This document shows, in pieces, positions 1 to 8,694 of a stretch of 64,000 nt of DNA (position 1 is the first letter of the stretch; the number at the start of each line of letters is the position of its first letter). The stretch comes from SZUA-254 sp031379665 (lineage in GTDB: Bacteria; Bacteroidota; Ignavibacteria; UBA10030; SZUA-254). The notes beneath the pieces are model-generated. The model saw only the letters and a program-made list of their open reading frames with translations. It did no database searches and was not told the origin of the DNA. The DNA is taken from assembly GCA_031379665.1 (NCBI GenBank), contig JANNFI010000046.1, positions 62,001-126,000 of the forward strand, written 5' to 3'. The position numbers were made by a program, and so were the translations under genes.

Positions 1-1905
1 GTTCGGCTGGCTCTGTCCGACGTGATCGACTTTGGCGTTCCGCGGGGGGGGTGGCGGAGGTTCCGGCGGAAGGTCGCCGCCGCCATCGGTTGTGCGCAGG
101 ATGGTGCCGCTCCCGCCGACCACCCATCCGTTAACCGAATCGGTGAAGGAAATGCTGTACATCACCCGGTCGGTCCTCGAGTCGAGTTCGAACCAGTTGC
201 TCCCGCCGTCGAGTGTCCGCAGGATGGTCCCCGAACCGCCGGTGAGCCAGCCTCTGCGGTGGTCGGTGAAAGTGACGTCGAGGAAATGCACGCTGCCGCG
301 GGAAGGATTGTTCTGGGACCTCCAGGTGAGGCCGCCATCGGTCGTCTTGATGATCCTGTGAAATTTACCCACGGCCCATCCCGTGTCCCGGTCGGTGAAC
401 CAGAGGGAGAGCAGTGTGCGCGCGTCCTGGGCGACGGAGTCCCACGTGGCGCCGCGGTTGGTCGTCCGGAATATGGTCGTAAGTTCGTTCAGGTCGCCGT
501 AGTTTCCGAGGAGCCAGCCGAGCGAGTCGGCGGCGAAGTACATCGCGACATAGGAATAATTGGTGTCGCCGGGGTCGTCGTCATTCCAGGTGTTTCCTCC
601 GTCGGTGGTTTTCAGCCTGGTCCCCTCCTCCCCGAGCACCCAACCGGTCGAGGCGTCGAGGAAGTAGACCGACGCGAGGGCGCCGCCTGCGCCGAGCGAG
701 TCGACCGACCAGCTGAACCCGTCGGTCGTCTGGATGACCGTGCCCGCGTCCCCGACTGCCCACCCGGCTGTGGGTGAAGTGAAGAAGACCGAACGAAGCG
801 ACGTTGCCACCGGGGCCGGGTCCTTGATCCAGTTCTGGCCGCCGTTGAGGGTCCGCATCACGGTCCCGAGCGCCCCGACGCACCAGCCGACCTGACCGTT
901 GAGGAAATAACTGTCGTAGAGGTCGGTAGTGGCGTTGTCGGCGAGCCGTGTCCAGGTCGCGCCGTTGTCGACGGTTTGGGTGATCACGCCGTTGTTGCCG
1001 ACGACCCAGCCCCTGCTGAGCGAGGGAAATGCCAGGGCGTTCAGGGTGTTCACCGAGTCGAGGATCTTCGGAATCCAGGAAAAGCCGCCGTTGGTCGTGG
1101 AGAGGAAATACTTGTCGGCCACGGCGTACCCGATCGCCGGGTTGGAAAATTGAACGTCTGATATGGTGGTCGGAACGAGCGTGAACTGCTGGTGCCAGCT
1201 TGTCCCGCCGTCCGACGTCGTCAGCATTGCGCCACCCGTCCCGCCGACCCAGCCTGTGTCCGGCGAGGTGAAGTGGACCGCATGGTAGTCGCGGCCGATG
1301 ATCGTGTCGGGGACGGGAAACCACGAAATGCCCGCGTCGATGGTCTTGATGATGACACCGCCGTCACCCACGGCGTACCCCGTCAGTCCGTTCGCGAAGG
1401 AGATGTCACGCAGAGTGTAGGCCGTACCGGAGGCGACCAGCTGCCACTGCAGGCCGGCATCGGTCGAGCGAAGGATCGCCCCGCCGTCCCCCACGATGAA
1501 CCCGGTACCGGAGCCGATGGCAGTCGTCCCGTGGAACGTCCCGACGGTTACGGCCGAGTTGCGGGCGATCCAGTTGGAACCGCCGTCGGAGGTGAGGTAG
1601 ATCGAGGCGTCAGATCCGACGACCCATCCCCGGGTCGCTGAGACGAACTGCAAGGCGTGCAGGCTCGTCCCGACGTCGGCGATGTTGGTGCTGGTCCACG
1701 TCGCGCCGCCGTTCGTCGTCTTTAGGAATGTCGACGCAGAGCCGGCAATCAGGAAAGTGTTGATGTCGATCGCCTGCACGGCCCTGAGGCTGTTCCCCTG
1801 CGGGAGGGGATTCTGCCATTCCCAGCGTTCTGCCTGGGCGGGAAGCGCCGCAACACACGCGAGCGAAAGAGCGAGAATGTGGAGCGTCCGTCGGATCATC
1901 ATCAT
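1..1905 (-). CDS. YCF48-repeat secreted protein, C-terminus cut by window edge
   Basis: I translated this frame from the start at 1905; it stays open to base 1, so the gene is truncated at its 3' end. It begins with three consecutive ATG codons (1905, 1902, 1899) followed by a hydrophobic signal peptide ending near PAQA. I count fourteen repeats of about 43 residues with the pattern GWxVGxxGxIxxTxDGGxxW, the signature of YCF48/photosynthesis-stability-factor-like beta-propellers. After the last repeat comes a proline-rich linker (GDLPPEPPPPPP) and then VGQSQPN, which looks like the start of a T9SS sorting tail, so perhaps 80 residues are missing. The start lies one base after the stop of the preceding paralogue, implying translational coupling. 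These propellers usually serve as structural or binding scaffolds; despite the family name there is no reason to link this one to photosystem II. Role as a fibre tip or surface adhesin is inference. Confidence 0.8.
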   Translation of the reverse strand, partial: MMMIRRTLHILALSLACVAALPAQAERWEWQNPLPQGNSLRAVQAIDINTFLIAGSASTFLKTTNGGATWTSTNIADVGTSLHALQFVSATRGWVVGSDASIYLTSDGGSNWIARNSAVTVGTFHGTTAIGSGTGFIVGDGGAILRSTDAGLQWQLVASGTAYTLRDISFANGLTGYAVGDGGVIIKTIDAGISWFPVPDTIIGRDYHAVHFTSPDTGWVGGTGGAMLTTSDGGTSWHQQFTLVPTTISDVQFSNPAIGYAVADKYFLSTTNGGFSWIPKILDSVNTLNALAFPSLSRGWVVGNNGVITQTVDNGATWTRLADNATTDLYDSYFLNGQVGWCVGALGTVMRTLNGGQNWIKDPAPVATSLRSVFFTSPTAGWAVGDAGTVIQTTDGFSWSVDSLGAGGALASVYFLDASTGWVLGEEGTRLKTTDGGNTWNDDDPGDTNYSYVAMYFAADSLGWLLGNYGDLNELTTIFRTTNRGATWDSVAQDARTLLSLWFTDRDTGWAVGKFHRIIKTTDGGLTWRSQNNPSRGSVHFLDVTFTDHRRGWLTGGSGTILRTLDGGSNWFELDSRTDRVMYSISFTDSVNGWVVGGSGTILRTTDGGGDLPPEPPPPPPRNAKVDHVGQSQPN

Positions 1906-1906
1906 C

Positions 1907-4207
1907 CTACTTCAACAGGATCATCTTCTTCATTTCGTCCCCGGAACGGTCGCTGGTCGCGATCCGGTAGAGGTAGACGCCCGAGGACAGGTCCATGCCC
2001 CTGACGTCTCGCGAGTCGAAGACCACCGCATGGACTCCCGCCTCGAGCGGTTCGTTGTTCAGGACCGTCGCGACCTGCCTGCCCAGGACGTCAAAGACCG
2101 TGACCGTCACCGCGGTCTGTCGAAGGAGCGTGAAACTGATCGTCGTCGCAGGGTTGAAGGGGTTCGGATAGTTTGCCGCTTCGGTGACGGAACCGGGGTG
2201 CGCCACCGGCTGCATTTCAAACGGGCCGGGAGGAGTGTTTTTCAGGATCGCGCCGTTCGAACCGACGACCCACGCGTTCTGCGCGTCGAGGACGTGCATG
2301 CCGAAGAGGACCCTGGAAGTCCCGGACACCTGTTTCTGCCAGAGGGCACCGCCGTTGGTGCTCTTCAGGATCGTGCCCGTATAACCGGAGGCCCAGGCCG
2401 TGTTCGCGTCCACCGCGCCGACGCCCCGCAGCGAGAGGCTCACACCGGAGCTCTGGTTCGACCAGGTGAGGCCGCCGTTGGTCGTCGCGAAGATGGTCCC
2501 GCGGTCGCCGACAGCCCATCCGTGCGTCGCCGAGACGAAATCGACGGCACGGAGCGCCCGCTGGATCGGGGTGGTCTGCGTCGTCCAGGAGGAACCGCCG
2601 TCGGTCGTGGCGATCACGGCGCCCGAGGCCCCGACCGCCCAGCCGGTTTGCGTCGAGACGAAGTCGAGGCTGTATAAATTCTTACCGATGCTCGTCAGAA
2701 GCCGCGCCCAGGTCAACCCGCCGTCGGTCGACTTGAAGATCTTGCCGCGGTTACCGGCGATGAACCCGGTATCAGGATCCGCGAAACGAATCGCGTTATA
2801 CGAGAGCCGGTTCCCCGTCGCTATCGCGGTCCAGCTCGAACCGCCGTTGGTCGTCCTCAGGATCAGTCCCGACCGCCCGACGACCCAACCGAGGTTTGCA
2901 TTGATGAAGTGCACGCCCGCAAGGTGTTTCGTGAACCCGGAGCTCTGCTGTGACCAGGTGGCGCCCCCGTTGCTCGTATGGAGAATAATCCCCCTCACCC
3001 CGACGGCCCATCCGTTCATCGCATCGGGGAAGTGAATCGACGTGAGGTACGACGCGATCGGCGTTTCGTGGTAGATTTTCGTCCAGGTGGCCCCCGCGTT
3101 GGTCGTGCGGTAGATCTGCCCGAAGGTCCCGACGACCCAGCCGGTCGTGGGGGTGACGAATTTCACGGAGGAGAGCGTACGAACGGTGCCGGAGCTGAGC
3201 GGCGTCCACACCCCGCCGGCGTTTGTGGTCTTGAAAATCCGACCCGCTTCCCCGACCGCGTATCCGGTCGAGGAAGAGGTGAAATGCACGTCGGTCAGGA
3301 GACCAGAGCTCAGTGCCGGGAACGTCAGCCAGGTGGTCCCCCCGTTGGACGTCGCGATAACCGTGCCCTGCTGGCCAACAGCGAACCCGAGGAGAGAGTC
3401 CACGAACCAGACCGCGTTCAGGTGCCGGATGGTGCCGCTCGTCTGTAGGCCCCACGTGGCGCCCCCGTCGGTCGTGGCATACACCGTTCCACTGTCACCG
3501 ACGATCCAACCCCGCAATGCGGTGGCAAAGGTGACATCGTTGAACCGTCTCGTTGTCGGCAGGAGGAGCGATTGCCAGCTCGTGCCGCCGTCGAACGTGT
3601 ACCTGATCGTACCCGAAGCACCGACCGCCCAACCCGTGTTGGCGTTGAGGAAATGGACGCTCATCAGGGGACGGGCAGTGAACGAATTCTGGGCGATCCA
3701 GGTGATCCCGCCATCGGTAGTCTTGACGATCGCGCCGTTCGTGCCCACCGCGAAGGCGAGATCCGGGGTCACCATGTCCATCGCGAAGAGCGCGCCGGTC
3801 ACGCCTCCCGTCTGATATTCGGCGTTCCAACTGGCGCCGGCGTCTCTGGTCCGAACGAAGGTCCCGATCTGGCCCACCGCCATCATCGAATCGGCGTGGA
3901 GCGCGTCGACGCTGTAGAGATGATTGCCGGTCGGCCCGGGGTTCTGCCACTGCCAGGCGGGATTCGTCGTGTCGAAGTAGAGGCGGCTGTCGAACGTCTC
4001 GGCCGAGAATTCCCGCTCGAAATCGAACGACTCATCCTGGAGGAGGAGTTCGGCGTCCTCGGCGCTCAGGTCGTCGTCGGGATCCTCGTCCTGGGCTGCC
4101 GCCGGCAGCATCACGAGCAGCACGAGCAGCGCCGCGGTGAGCCCGCGGAAAAACCACGCACGGCGGACGGCGTCCGCTCCGTGTGAAAGAACCGTCTGGT
4201 TTTTCAT
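1907..4207 (-). CDS. YCF48-repeat surface protein with T9SS sorting domain
   Basis: This 766-residue protein has an N-terminal signal peptide (about residues 1-39, hydrophobic core LTAALLVLLVMLPAAA), an acidic stretch (about 40-60), fourteen YCF48-like repeats of about 43 residues (about 85-675) and a T9SS type A sorting domain. The tail starts at EAANYPNPFNPATT and ends in KKMILLK. Fourteen repeats would fit two seven-bladed propellers in tandem. A strong ribosome-binding site (GGAGGG, spacing about 3) precedes the ATG. It follows the usher-like gene after 87 bp and is followed after one base by a second fourteen-repeat paralogue. Export through the Sec pathway and then T9SS to the cell surface is expected from the family; binding target unknown. 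Placement downstream of the usher suggests a role in the same surface structure, but that is inferred from position only. Confidence 0.85.
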   Translation of the reverse strand: MKNQTVLSHGADAVRRAWFFRGLTAALLVLLVMLPAAAQDEDPDDDLSAEDAELLLQDESFDFEREFSAETFDSRLYFDTTNPAWQWQNPGPTGNHLYSVDALHADSMMAVGQIGTFVRTRDAGASWNAEYQTGGVTGALFAMDMVTPDLAFAVGTNGAIVKTTDGGITWIAQNSFTARPLMSVHFLNANTGWAVGASGTIRYTFDGGTSWQSLLLPTTRRFNDVTFATALRGWIVGDSGTVYATTDGGATWGLQTSGTIRHLNAVWFVDSLLGFAVGQQGTVIATSNGGTTWLTFPALSSGLLTDVHFTSSSTGYAVGEAGRIFKTTNAGGVWTPLSSGTVRTLSSVKFVTPTTGWVVGTFGQIYRTTNAGATWTKIYHETPIASYLTSIHFPDAMNGWAVGVRGIILHTSNGGATWSQQSSGFTKHLAGVHFINANLGWVVGRSGLILRTTNGGSSWTAIATGNRLSYNAIRFADPDTGFIAGNRGKIFKSTDGGLTWARLLTSIGKNLYSLDFVSTQTGWAVGASGAVIATTDGGSSWTTQTTPIQRALRAVDFVSATHGWAVGDRGTIFATTNGGLTWSNQSSGVSLSLRGVGAVDANTAWASGYTGTILKSTNGGALWQKQVSGTSRVLFGMHVLDAQNAWVVGSNGAILKNTPPGPFEMQPVAHPGSVTEAANYPNPFNPATTISFTLLRQTAVTVTVFDVLGRQVATVLNNEPLEAGVHAVVFDSRDVRGMDLSSGVYLYRIATSDRSGDEMKKMILLK

Positions 4208-4215
4208 AAGCCCTC

Positions 4216-4245
4216 CATCTGGTTGATACCGATGAGTACCAGATG
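4216..4245 (-). promoter_or_regulatory. Inverted repeat in 5' leader of YCF48 gene
   Basis: CATCTGGT at 4216-4223 and ACCAGATG at 4238-4245 form a perfect 8-bp inverted repeat with a 14-base spacer, ending 9 bases before the start codon. A further CAGATGAT copy follows at 4251-4258. It could be a leader hairpin affecting access to the ribosome-binding site at about 4211-4216, or an operator. No factor can be named. Confidence 0.35.
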
Positions 4246-4265
4246 ATTATCAGATGATGATCCGA

Positions 4266-4293
4266 TGCACCCCCCTCGGGGGGACGGGGTGCG
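4266..4293 (-). terminator. GC hairpin after usher gene (possible attenuator)
   Basis: Just after the usher stop codon (4295) the minus-strand RNA can pair GCACCCC with GGGGTGC around an inner C-run/G-run. There is no U-tract, so this is a weak terminator or mRNA 3' stabiliser that could lower expression of the two downstream YCF48-repeat genes relative to the usher. Confidence 0.4.
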
Positions 4294-4294
4294 G

Positions 4295-6874
4295 TTAACG
4301 TTCAAGCCCGAAGTCGATGTTGTTGACCTGGTCTCCGTCGGGCAGCGCCCTGATTTCGACCGTCCGGGAGATCTCGGTCTGCCGGTAACCGAGTTGAGCC
4401 ACCTGACCGGCGTTCAGGGATACGATGTAGCGCCCCGGTTGAAGGGCGAGGAATTCGAATTCCCCGGTCGAAAACGATGTCGCCGTCCTCGGGAACCCTT
4501 CGCGGTCGCCCGACTCGGCCGCTATGGTGATCGTCAGGTTTTCCGCACTGACCATCTGGTCGCCGACGGCGTAGGTCACCCGTCCGCGGATGATGCCGCC
4601 AACGATGATCGGGACTTCAATCTGACGAAAGCGGTTCGGTTCCGAGATCGCCGAAAACGTGCTGAACTTCGGTACCCAGAGCGGGTTGTCGAGGAACTGC
4701 GGTTCGAGCGTCATGAAATACTCCTCGAACGGCAGCGTGTGTTCGAGCAGGAAGCCGCCCGGTGAGTAGCGCACGTAGCTGTTGCCGAAGAGGCTCGACG
4801 TCTTCAGGCGGCCCTTGGTGATGTATTCCTCGCCCGGGTCGTGGATGTCATTCGCGTTCGCGTCGATGAAGGGCTGGACGACGATGCCGCCGAACCCGAC
4901 TCTGCTCGCCAGGTAATCGAAGTAGAAATCACCCGTTTCCGGCGAGTAGCCCACGGAGCCGCTTACCGACTGCGACGAGCGTAATCCGCCCTCCTCGCTC
5001 GCACCGATGACGGCGCGGACAAGGGCGTATGGGAAATAAAGGACGAACTGGAGCCCGGCGAATGTGTTGTTCGTATAGAAGCTCCGTTCGTAGAAGAGCT
5101 GCAACCAGAAACCGCGGGAGAAGCGCCGGCTGAACTCGAAGCGGGCGTCCCTGAAGCCGCTGTCAAAATGATAGTAGCGCGTGCTCGCCCTGAAGAGGAA
5201 CCCTCCCGGGGCCCGGATGCCGAGCGACGCGAAGGTATACGCCTGTTCACGCGTGCCGATGTTGTTGATGTTGTCCCACGTGCGCCGGTGGGAGATCCTC
5301 GGCGAAAAAATTCCGACCTGGCCGCCGAAAGCGATCAATGCCGACCGTTGCCGCCCGGAGGAGAGCAGGGATTGCCTTCCGGCGAGGTCGAGGCTGAGCC
5401 GCCGGTTTCCCGAGCGGACGGGGATGCTGACCGAGGCTGCCGATTCATTCTTGAGATTCCTCGGGTTGTAGAACGGGTTGCGCGCATACCACGAGTAACT
5501 GGCCGAAGCGCTGGCTGATGAGGGCCAGCTCACCGAGAGGCCCGTCCGCGAGTACGCCGACGGGGCCAGGACGAAATCGCCGGTGAGGATGTCGGTGAGC
5601 CTCGACGTCGCGGTGATCATCGGGTGATACCGCTTCGAAGTCTTCTCGTAGTAATCCACCCCTGCGCCGATGGTCAATCGCGAATTGACGCCCCACTGTA
5701 CAACACCGTTGCCGTATCCCTCGTCGAATCGCTGCCGGTAGATGCCCCCGGCAAGGCTGTATTCCACGGTCCCCGGCGGTATCATCTCCGGAGGAACGAT
5801 GATCCGGTACTGGGTGGTCCGCTCGAGCCCGAAGGCGTCGTACGACCTGACGTCGTACATCGAGACGCCGTACGTGACGATCGACGGGAAGGAGTATTCG
5901 TTGACCGCCGACTTGGCCTGGTAGTCGACGAGGGCGCCGCCGTAGTACAGATCGGCTGCGCCGCCTTCCGGGAGCGGACCGCTGATGTTGTCGGAAGTGA
6001 AGTAGAACCGGCGGGGCGCCGGCCGGTTCGTGATTTCTGCGCCGAAGACGGACGAGGGCATCAGCCCCGTGGTAAGGATGTCCCCGATGGTGATCTGGCG
6101 GACGTACGAATTATTGAGGAATGCCCACCGCAGGCGGCTAAGGACGTCATCCCACGTGAGGGCCCGACCAAACGTGCCGAACACCCTCGTGTCCATATCG
6201 CCCCCCAGGATGTGGTTCCCCACCTGAACCGCGAAGGTGCGGCGCGGCTGGCCGAACTGCGTGAGCTGGGACGTGAGGGAGTAACCAATCCGTCCGAAAC
6301 CGAACGGGATGAAGGACCGGTCGATGGTGACTTCGGGATCGGGGAGCTGGCCCAGGGTGCGGCGTCGTTTTCTGGCTAACTCCCTGTCTCGCTCCTGGTA
6401 GACGGGCAGACGGTGCTTCGTTTTCAGTGAGACCTCAAGCCTACGGGGGTTATACCTGAGCGCGATGCCGAAGATCTCGTTGTACCGGTCCTCGAAGAGG
6501 AAGAGGTCGTCGGTGCCGCGGAGCAGGTCGTCCTGCGAGAGAGCGATGGATCGCCCTTCGATGATGGCGACGAGAGCAGTGCCATCGATCGAATAGGGAT
6601 TGTCGCTCCGGAGGAAGGCGCCTTCCGCCCTGCCGGTCGGGAGGTCGAGCACGACGGGAATCTTGACGAAATCGAAGAGGCTGCGGATCGGGATGTATGC
6701 GCGTTCACCACGCAGCATGATCTGGAGATCCACCCTGAGACCGCCCTGCAGATCGAGCCCGACCGGGACGAGCATCGTGGAATCGCCGGGAGCATCGGTC
6801 TGCGCGACAACGCCTCCGGCCAGCGACAGCACCGTCGTAATCAGGAGAAAAATCCTCAGGACTCTGGCACTCAT
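4295..6874 (-). CDS. Outer-membrane usher-like beta-barrel protein
   Basis: The 859-residue protein has a signal peptide (about residues 1-24) and an N-terminal domain (about 30-150, with AYIPIRSLFDF). A long region of alternating beta-strand sequence typical of an outer-membrane barrel follows. In its middle is a plug-like segment (about 285-380) containing SGPLPEGGAADLYYGG, YRIIVPPEMIPPGTVEYSL and similar turns that match the usher pattern (neutral loop, Pro-Gly turns, EYSLxxG). Near residue 690 DANANDIHDPGEEY resembles the DxNxNGxxDPGE turn of CFA/Tcf-type ushers. The last 100 residues look like carboxypeptidase-regulatory/usher C-terminal Ig folds. Length suits ushers (800-900). The gene follows the chaperone-like gene after 19 bp, which is the strongest contextual support. 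Known ushers recruit chaperone-subunit complexes and export fibres. Sequence is divergent; a generic porin or other barrel remains possible. Confidence 0.65.
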   Translation of the reverse strand: MSARVLRIFLLITTVLSLAGGVVAQTDAPGDSTMLVPVGLDLQGGLRVDLQIMLRGERAYIPIRSLFDFVKIPVVLDLPTGRAEGAFLRSDNPYSIDGTALVAIIEGRSIALSQDDLLRGTDDLFLFEDRYNEIFGIALRYNPRRLEVSLKTKHRLPVYQERDRELARKRRRTLGQLPDPEVTIDRSFIPFGFGRIGYSLTSQLTQFGQPRRTFAVQVGNHILGGDMDTRVFGTFGRALTWDDVLSRLRWAFLNNSYVRQITIGDILTTGLMPSSVFGAEITNRPAPRRFYFTSDNISGPLPEGGAADLYYGGALVDYQAKSAVNEYSFPSIVTYGVSMYDVRSYDAFGLERTTQYRIIVPPEMIPPGTVEYSLAGGIYRQRFDEGYGNGVVQWGVNSRLTIGAGVDYYEKTSKRYHPMITATSRLTDILTGDFVLAPSAYSRTGLSVSWPSSASASASYSWYARNPFYNPRNLKNESAASVSIPVRSGNRRLSLDLAGRQSLLSSGRQRSALIAFGGQVGIFSPRISHRRTWDNINNIGTREQAYTFASLGIRAPGGFLFRASTRYYHFDSGFRDARFEFSRRFSRGFWLQLFYERSFYTNNTFAGLQFVLYFPYALVRAVIGASEEGGLRSSQSVSGSVGYSPETGDFYFDYLASRVGFGGIVVQPFIDANANDIHDPGEEYITKGRLKTSSLFGNSYVRYSPGGFLLEHTLPFEEYFMTLEPQFLDNPLWVPKFSTFSAISEPNRFRQIEVPIIVGGIIRGRVTYAVGDQMVSAENLTITIAAESGDREGFPRTATSFSTGEFEFLALQPGRYIVSLNAGQVAQLGYRQTEISRTVEIRALPDGDQVNNIDFGLER

Positions 6875-6893
6875 CGGACTTCGGACTGGGTGG

Positions 6894-7730
6894 TTATGGA
6901 ATGGTCAGTTGGTATGTGAAGCGAACGGCATCCGTTTTCAGCCGGTACTGCGCAGGGACGCCTGGTCGCATATTGTCGACGTTGAGTTCCAGCACGTACG
7001 ATCCCGCGGGAATATCCTTCACGTCCATCGTGATCGGGTAGACCATGTCGCGGTAGACGGCGATGTGGTGATCGTGCGACTTCATCAACCGCCCGTCGTC
7101 GTTCCTCAGGAAACATCGGATGGTGCCCCAAAAGGAAGCGTTCCCGAGGCGGGAAAGATCGACTCCCATCTTCAGCATTCCGGTGTCCACGACCGATGTG
7201 ATGCCGTGGACCTTGATGCCGGAGCTGACTGAACCTGTCCGGACCTGGAGCGGAACATCAACCTGCGACACGAATTCCATTCGCATCCGCACGTTGCCTC
7301 CCGGGGTCTGAGGGGGCGCCGCCGTGCGCTGTTTCGAACTCACGATCACCCTCGCCCAGTATTCGCCGGACACCAGACCGACCGGAGTCTGCACCATCAC
7401 CCTCACCACCTGCGATTCACGAGCGTTGAGGACAAATCGCTGGGGGTACGCCGTGAGCCAGGTGGCCGCGCTGGGATCCTGTGGGGTGGGTTCTTCGAGG
7501 TAATTGATGTAAAAATTTCCACTGTCGTTGACGAGCGGGTAGCCGTATCTGAAGTCGAGCCAGATTTCCTGCCGCGTTTCCGTCGGATTCGAGACAGTGA
7601 TGGCTACGGAGCGGTTGGGGGAATTGATGAACAGCGCCTGGGGATATACGGAGACGGAAGCATCAAGTCGGGACCACGCAAGGGCCGAGAGAACGAGAAG
7701 GAACAGGATTCCCGACTTAGCTTTGGGCAT
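6894..7730 (-). CDS. Periplasmic pilus-assembly chaperone-like protein
   Basis: This 278-residue protein has a signal peptide (about 1-24, ending near LDAS) and then a two-domain Ig-like layout. The N-terminal half reads like a PapD-family domain: YPQALFINSPNRSVAITVSN, then YPQRFVLNARESQVVRVMVQ, then SGEYWARVIVSSK. This matches the family pattern of a strand carrying exposed N-terminal parallels, a PxxFxLxPxxxQxVRV strand and a GEYxxxxxxxS strand. The second half is beta-rich without clear motifs. In chaperone-usher systems the protein caps pilin subunits by donor-strand complementation and hands them to the usher. It sits between the pilin-like gene upstream and the usher-like gene 19 bp downstream. 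No clear Shine-Dalgarno is visible, but the signal peptide fixes the start. It most resembles the divergent (archaic or CFA-like) branches rather than classical PapD. Confidence 0.62.
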   Translation of the reverse strand: MPKAKSGILFLLVLSALAWSRLDASVSVYPQALFINSPNRSVAITVSNPTETRQEIWLDFRYGYPLVNDSGNFYINYLEEPTPQDPSAATWLTAYPQRFVLNARESQVVRVMVQTPVGLVSGEYWARVIVSSKQRTAAPPQTPGGNVRMRMEFVSQVDVPLQVRTGSVSSGIKVHGITSVVDTGMLKMGVDLSRLGNASFWGTIRCFLRNDDGRLMKSHDHHIAVYRDMVYPITMDVKDIPAGSYVLELNVDNMRPGVPAQYRLKTDAVRFTYQLTIP

Positions 7731-7927
7731 TTTGCGATGAATGAAAAATATTACGAATAACTGACAGGGTAGAATAATATAAAAAGTTTTTAGTCAATAA
7801 TCTAGAGCCCGTCCGGCATTTTGGACGTTTATTCGCGGTTTTTGCTCTGTCAGAGGATGGAATTACGAAAAACGGGTAAGGCTTGAATCAGGCTGATTTC
7901 GCCAACGGGTGTGGCCCGAAAAATAAG

Positions 7928-7970
7928 CAAAAAGGCACCGAGGCCAGTGAAGGCCTTCGGTACCTTTTTG
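7928..7970 (-). terminator. Rho-independent terminator after pilin-like gene
   Basis: A near-perfect 17-bp stem (7928-7945 with 7952-7970), with a six-base loop and one bulged base, is flanked by A- and U-rich runs on both sides. The one non-Watson-Crick position is a G-U pair in minus-strand RNA but A-C on the plus strand, so selection appears to be on the minus transcript from the pilin-like gene. It lies 25 bases after that gene's stop and probably limits read-through into the chaperone and usher genes. Confidence 0.8.
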
Positions 7971-7994
7971 CCTTTGAAGCAGGATCAGTTCAGC

Positions 7995-8543
7995 TTAGTT
8001 GCCGGTGTAGACAGCCGAGCCGATGATCTGGGCAGTGTAGCCGCCCGCGAACGCCGTCGTCGGAACCGTCACCGTCGCGCCAAGGAACAGACCGCTGGCC
8101 GCGCCGCCGCCGATCGTGACCGTCACCGCGCTACCCGTCACCGGGCCCGCATCGGCAAACGCCACGCCGGGATCGTTGTCGTAGTTCCAGCCGTAGGTCC
8201 AGTTGCTCAGCGGCAGGTTGCCGTTCTCGTCGTCGGAGGTGAACGCGCCGGGAAGGATCATGGTCACCAGGACATCAGTACCCGGGTTGCCGTCCACTTC
8301 GAAACCGATCGCATCGACCACGACGCCAGCGCCTTCGCCGGGGCCGGGGGGCTCTTTGAAGCCGCTCGGGGTCACGGTATAGGTATTTCCGGGCGAGAAA
8401 AGGCCCCAGTCGCCGTCGACGTTGACGAGAACCAGTTCGCTCTCGACGGTGGCCGTCACGAGGATCTCGGCTTCGCTCTGAGCTAATGCGCTGCTCAGAC
8501 CGACAACCAACAGTAAGGCAAGTACAAACATGAAGCGTTTCAT
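7995..8543 (-). CDS. DUF4402-like pilin / fibre-subunit candidate
   Basis: The 182-residue protein has a clear signal peptide (1-21, cleaved near ALAQ) and a single small beta-rich domain. The pattern follows DUF4402/spore-coat-U-type subunits: an early ATVESELVLVNVDGDWG strand (the place where the family has xLxFGxxxPG, here WGLFSPGNTY), a central FEVDGNPGTDVLVTMILPG strand, and a closing block FLGATVTVPTTAFAGGYTAQ then YTGN at the C-terminus. It has no cysteines. A good AGGAG ribosome-binding site sits 6 bases from the ATG. It is transcribed ahead of the chaperone and usher genes and has its own strong terminator, as expected for an abundant structural subunit. Assembly into a fibre is inferred from family pattern and neighbours. 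Confidence 0.6.
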   Translation of the reverse strand: MKRFMFVLALLLVVGLSSALAQSEAEILVTATVESELVLVNVDGDWGLFSPGNTYTVTPSGFKEPPGPGEGAGVVVDAIGFEVDGNPGTDVLVTMILPGAFTSDDENGNLPLSNWTYGWNYDNDPGVAFADAGPVTGSAVTVTIGGGAASGLFLGATVTVPTTAFAGGYTAQIIGSAVYTGN

Positions 8544-8648
8544 GTTAACTCCTGAAATGAATGTGTGTGAGTTGGTGGATTAGAGAAGTGTAGGTTTTAA
8601 TACTGACGTTAAATTCTGCGTTAAAACACTGTTGGGACTCCCTATCCT

Positions 8649-8680
8649 GGTTGCCACGCACCTCGCGGTACGTGGCAACC
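8649..8680 (-). terminator. 14-bp hairpin with GCGA tetraloop, no U-tract
   Basis: Starting 15 bases after the stop of the T9SS gene at 8695, the minus-strand RNA folds into a 14-bp stem closed by GCGA (a GNRA-type loop). The only imperfect pair is G-U on the minus strand and would be C-A on the plus strand. No U-run follows, so it is either a 3' stabiliser or a terminator that works without a U-tract. Confidence 0.6.
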
Positions 8681-8694
8681 GTCGGGGAAAAACA

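Noticed and set aside
22..1858. Several long open frames on both strands (for example plus 22-777, minus 581-1324)
   Set aside because: They lie in other frames of the YCF48-repeat gene, which is continuous from 1905 to base 1; their compositions are Arg/Pro-rich with no signal or domain.
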